A DNA stretch of 64,000 nucleotides from Microbacterium enclense (GTDB lineage: Bacteria; Actinomycetota; Actinomycetes; Actinomycetales; Microbacteriaceae), in the NCBI GenBank assembly GCA_038182865.1, contig CP116226.1, forward strand, positions 2,728,001 through 2,792,000, in the 5' to 3' direction. Numbering within the stretch: position 1 is the first letter of the stretch; each line of letters opens with the position of its first letter. Below the pieces are notes generated by a model. The model did not search any database and was not told the origin of the DNA. It saw nothing but the letters and a program-made list of their open reading frames with translations. The position numbers were made by a program, and so were the translations under genes. This document shows, piece by piece, positions 62,381-64,000 of this stretch.

Positions 62381-63199
62381 ATGACGTCAGCAGTGCACCT
62401 GCGTTCCGTCGTCAAGCGGTACGGAACCGGCGAGAGTGCGATGACGGCCCTGTCCGGGGTCGACCTCTCGATCCGCCCCGGCCGATTCGTCAGTCTGATC
62501 GGACCCAGCGGCTGCGGGAAGTCGACGCTGCTGCGGATCGTCGCGGGCCTCGAGCAGCCCGACTCCGGTGAAGCGCTCGTCCATGACGTCACGCCCCGAG
62601 AGGCGTGCGCCGCGAAGCTGCTCGGTCTCGTTCCGCAGACCCCTGCTCTGCTGCCCTGGCTCGACGTGCGGGCGAACGTCACTCTTCCGCTCCGGGTGAA
62701 CCGCTCGTCCGACCGTCGACGGCGTCGCATCCTCGACGAACGCGAGCAGTTGCCGCCCGTCGACGTCGATATCCTTCTCGACAAGGCCGGCCTGCGGGAT
62801 GCCGTGCACAAGCTCCCCGCGCAGTTGTCCGGCGGCATGCAGCAACGGGCCGCGATCGTTCGAGCGTTCGCGCTGCGACCCGATGTGCTCCTGATGGACG
62901 AGCCCTTCTCGGCGCTCGATGAGTTCACCCGCGAGAGCCTTCAGGACCAGCTGCTCGACCTCTGGGACGACCTGAAGACCACGGTGCTCTTCGTCACACA
63001 CTCGATCGCCGAGGCCGTGCGACTCTCCGACACCGTCGTCGTGATGGCTCCGCGGCCCGGGCGGATCGTCGATGTCATCGACATCGACCTGCCCAGGCCC
63101 CGGAACGCGCGACTGTTCGAAGAGAGCCGCTTCCACGCGTACGAAGATCTCATCCGCGAACGGTTGCATGACGCGGGGCATCTGACGGATGCGGCGTGA
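62381..63199 (+). CDS. NitT/TauT-type ABC transporter ATP-binding protein
   Basis: 272 residues. Walker A GPSGCGKS, Q-loop, signature LSGGMQQRAAI and Walker B VLLMDEP are intact; the ADALTRESL-like SALDEFTRESLQDQLL and C-terminal IDLPRPRN fit the NitT/TauT group (nitrate, sulfonate, taurine and pyrimidine precursors). Start ATG 62381 with GGAGG 6 bases before. A permease follows; the binding protein should lie beyond the window. Confidence 0.92.
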   Translation: MTSAVHLRSVVKRYGTGESAMTALSGVDLSIRPGRFVSLIGPSGCGKSTLLRIVAGLEQPDSGEALVHDVTPREACAAKLLGLVPQTPALLPWLDVRANVTLPLRVNRSSDRRRRRILDEREQLPPVDVDILLDKAGLRDAVHKLPAQLSGGMQQRAAIVRAFALRPDVLLMDEPFSALDEFTRESLQDQLLDLWDDLKTTVLFVTHSIAEAVRLSDTVVVMAPRPGRIVDVIDIDLPRPRNARLFEESRFHAYEDLIRERLHDAGHLTDAA

Positions 63200-63212
63200 G
63201 AGGGCGACGATC

Positions 63213-64000
63213 ATGAGTGCTCCCACCGCGACCACCGCCCCCGCCTCGCCGGTCGAGGCATCCGCGCCGATCGCCGCGCCATCCGCCGGCCGGACGCGTC
63301 GTCTTCGCGCGATCCTCAGCCCCCTCCACCCGTTCGTCTGGTTGCCGCTGGTGGTGACCCTGGCGGTTCTGGGGTTCGTGTGGGAACGCGTCGCCGAGAC
63401 GATGCCCTACCTGCTGCCGCCGCTTTCGGAGGTGGGAGAGACGCTCGTCTCCGATGCCGGCTACTACGTCGCCAACGCCGCGATCACCCTCGGCGAGGCA
63501 CTCGCGGGCTTGGGGATCGGTTTCGCCGCCGCCTTCCTCGTCGCCGTCCTGGTCAGCGAACTCCCCGTCGTACGCCGGGCCATCCTCCCGCTGGCGGTCG
63601 TCCTCAACGTCACCCCCATCGTGGCGATCGCTCCCGCGCTCGTGGTGGCGTTCGGGTTCGGCCCGCTGCCGAAGATCGTCATCGCCGCGTTGATCTGCTT
63701 CTTCCCCATCCTCATCAACACCGCGACGGGCCTGCGCTCGGTTCCTTCCCCGGTGATGCAGGTGTATCGGACGATCGACGCCTCGCGTTTCGAGATCCTC
63801 CTGTATCTGCGCGTGCCCAGTGCACTGCCGTACATCTTCGCCGCGCTGCGCATCGTGTTCCCCCTGTCGATCATCGGTGCCGTCGTCGCCGAGCTCTCGG
63901 CATCGGGCGCGATGGGAGGCCTCGGCACGGTGATCTCCGTGGCGTCGTCGATGAACCAGCTCGCGGTCGTCTACGCGTCGATTCTCGTTCTTGCGCTCCT
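63213..64000 (+). CDS. NitT/TauT-type ABC transporter permease, C-terminus outside window
   Basis: 262 residues visible. After a Pro/Ala-rich N-terminus (about 1-45) come five to six membrane helices of the SsuC/TauC fold with the EAA loop (RTIDASRFEILLYLRVPSALPYIFAALRI). It is cut by the window edge, so only the final helix or two are missing. The ATG follows the ATPase stop by 13 bases with AGGGCGA in front. Confidence 0.9.
   Translation, partial: MSAPTATTAPASPVEASAPIAAPSAGRTRRLRAILSPLHPFVWLPLVVTLAVLGFVWERVAETMPYLLPPLSEVGETLVSDAGYYVANAAITLGEALAGLGIGFAAAFLVAVLVSELPVVRRAILPLAVVLNVTPIVAIAPALVVAFGFGPLPKIVIAALICFFPILINTATGLRSVPSPVMQVYRTIDASRFEILLYLRVPSALPYIFAALRIVFPLSIIGAVVAELSASGAMGGLGTVISVASSMNQLAVVYASILVLAL

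Overview
The window looks like chromosomal DNA of a high-GC actinobacterium, most likely Microbacterium or a close relative in Microbacteriaceae. Evidence: strongly GC-rich codon use, many GTG starts, typical actinobacterial neighbours (DUF3263, LytR_C, cold-shock and CIRCE-controlled groEL; an XPB-like helicase next to a helicase-associated protein; DUF3027; IdeR/DtxR followed by an M23 peptidase; a mycobacterial-type imuA'-imuB-dnaE2 mutagenesis cassette), and the absence of any obvious mobile element. No gene-free stretch exceeds about 300 bases.

Layout. 0-9.6 kb: housekeeping and metabolic genes (sugar ABC ATPase fragment, thioredoxin-like membrane protein, tRNA-Thr, small membrane proteins, SGNH hydrolase, amylosucrase, YdcZ-type exporter, nitroreductase, MsrB, DUF2332, DUF3263, LytR_C, cold-shock protein). 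9.6-14.9 kb: groEL behind two CIRCE elements, a MerR/GyrI-type regulator and an OmpR-type two-component system. 14.9-24.4 kb: XPB-like helicase, helicase-associated protein, cold-shock/DUF3027 pair, serC, DtxR-type regulator, M23 endopeptidase, HNH endonuclease and isochorismatase-like hydrolase. 24.4-30.4 kb: SOS-controlled imuA'-imuB-(small ORF)-dnaE2. 30.4-34.6 kb: DUF2510 membrane protein, peroxiredoxin-like protein, coaBC, NRDE protein, tRNA-Arg.

34.6-46.3 kb is the most distinctive region. It has an SDR dehydrogenase and an FCD-type GntR regulator facing a CUT2 sugar ABC transporter, followed by a DUF1537 kinase, a 6-phosphogluconate-dehydrogenase-like oxidoisomerase, a large lactonase-like protein and a RuBisCO-like protein. 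The last four match the set expected for D-apiose / D-apionate breakdown: ApnL (lactonase), ApnO (oxidoisomerase), OiaK (kinase), OiaX (decarboxylase of the RuBisCO superfamily). Two copies of a GntR-type palindrome lie in the divergent promoter region. The SDR may replace the usual apiose dehydrogenase.

46.3-49.2 kb: an LCP-family cell-wall ligase, an NAD-dependent epimerase and a frameshifted remnant. 49.3-61.7 kb: a phenylacetate catabolic locus in two same-direction operons (paaJ-F-H-Z-I-K and paaA-B-C-D-E-G) separated by an oppositely oriented HAD phosphatase. Both operons start with the same TetR-type operator, but no paaR-like gene is in the window. Short palindromic repeats lie in frame inside paaI and paaC. 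61.7-64 kb: a hypothetical gene and the start of a NitT/TauT-type ABC transporter operon, cut by the window edge.

Two global patterns: a TANNNT -10-like hexamer lies 6-8 nt before the start codon of about a dozen genes, suggesting leaderless mRNAs; and the heptamer GGATGCC/GGCATCC occurs several times more often than base composition predicts.
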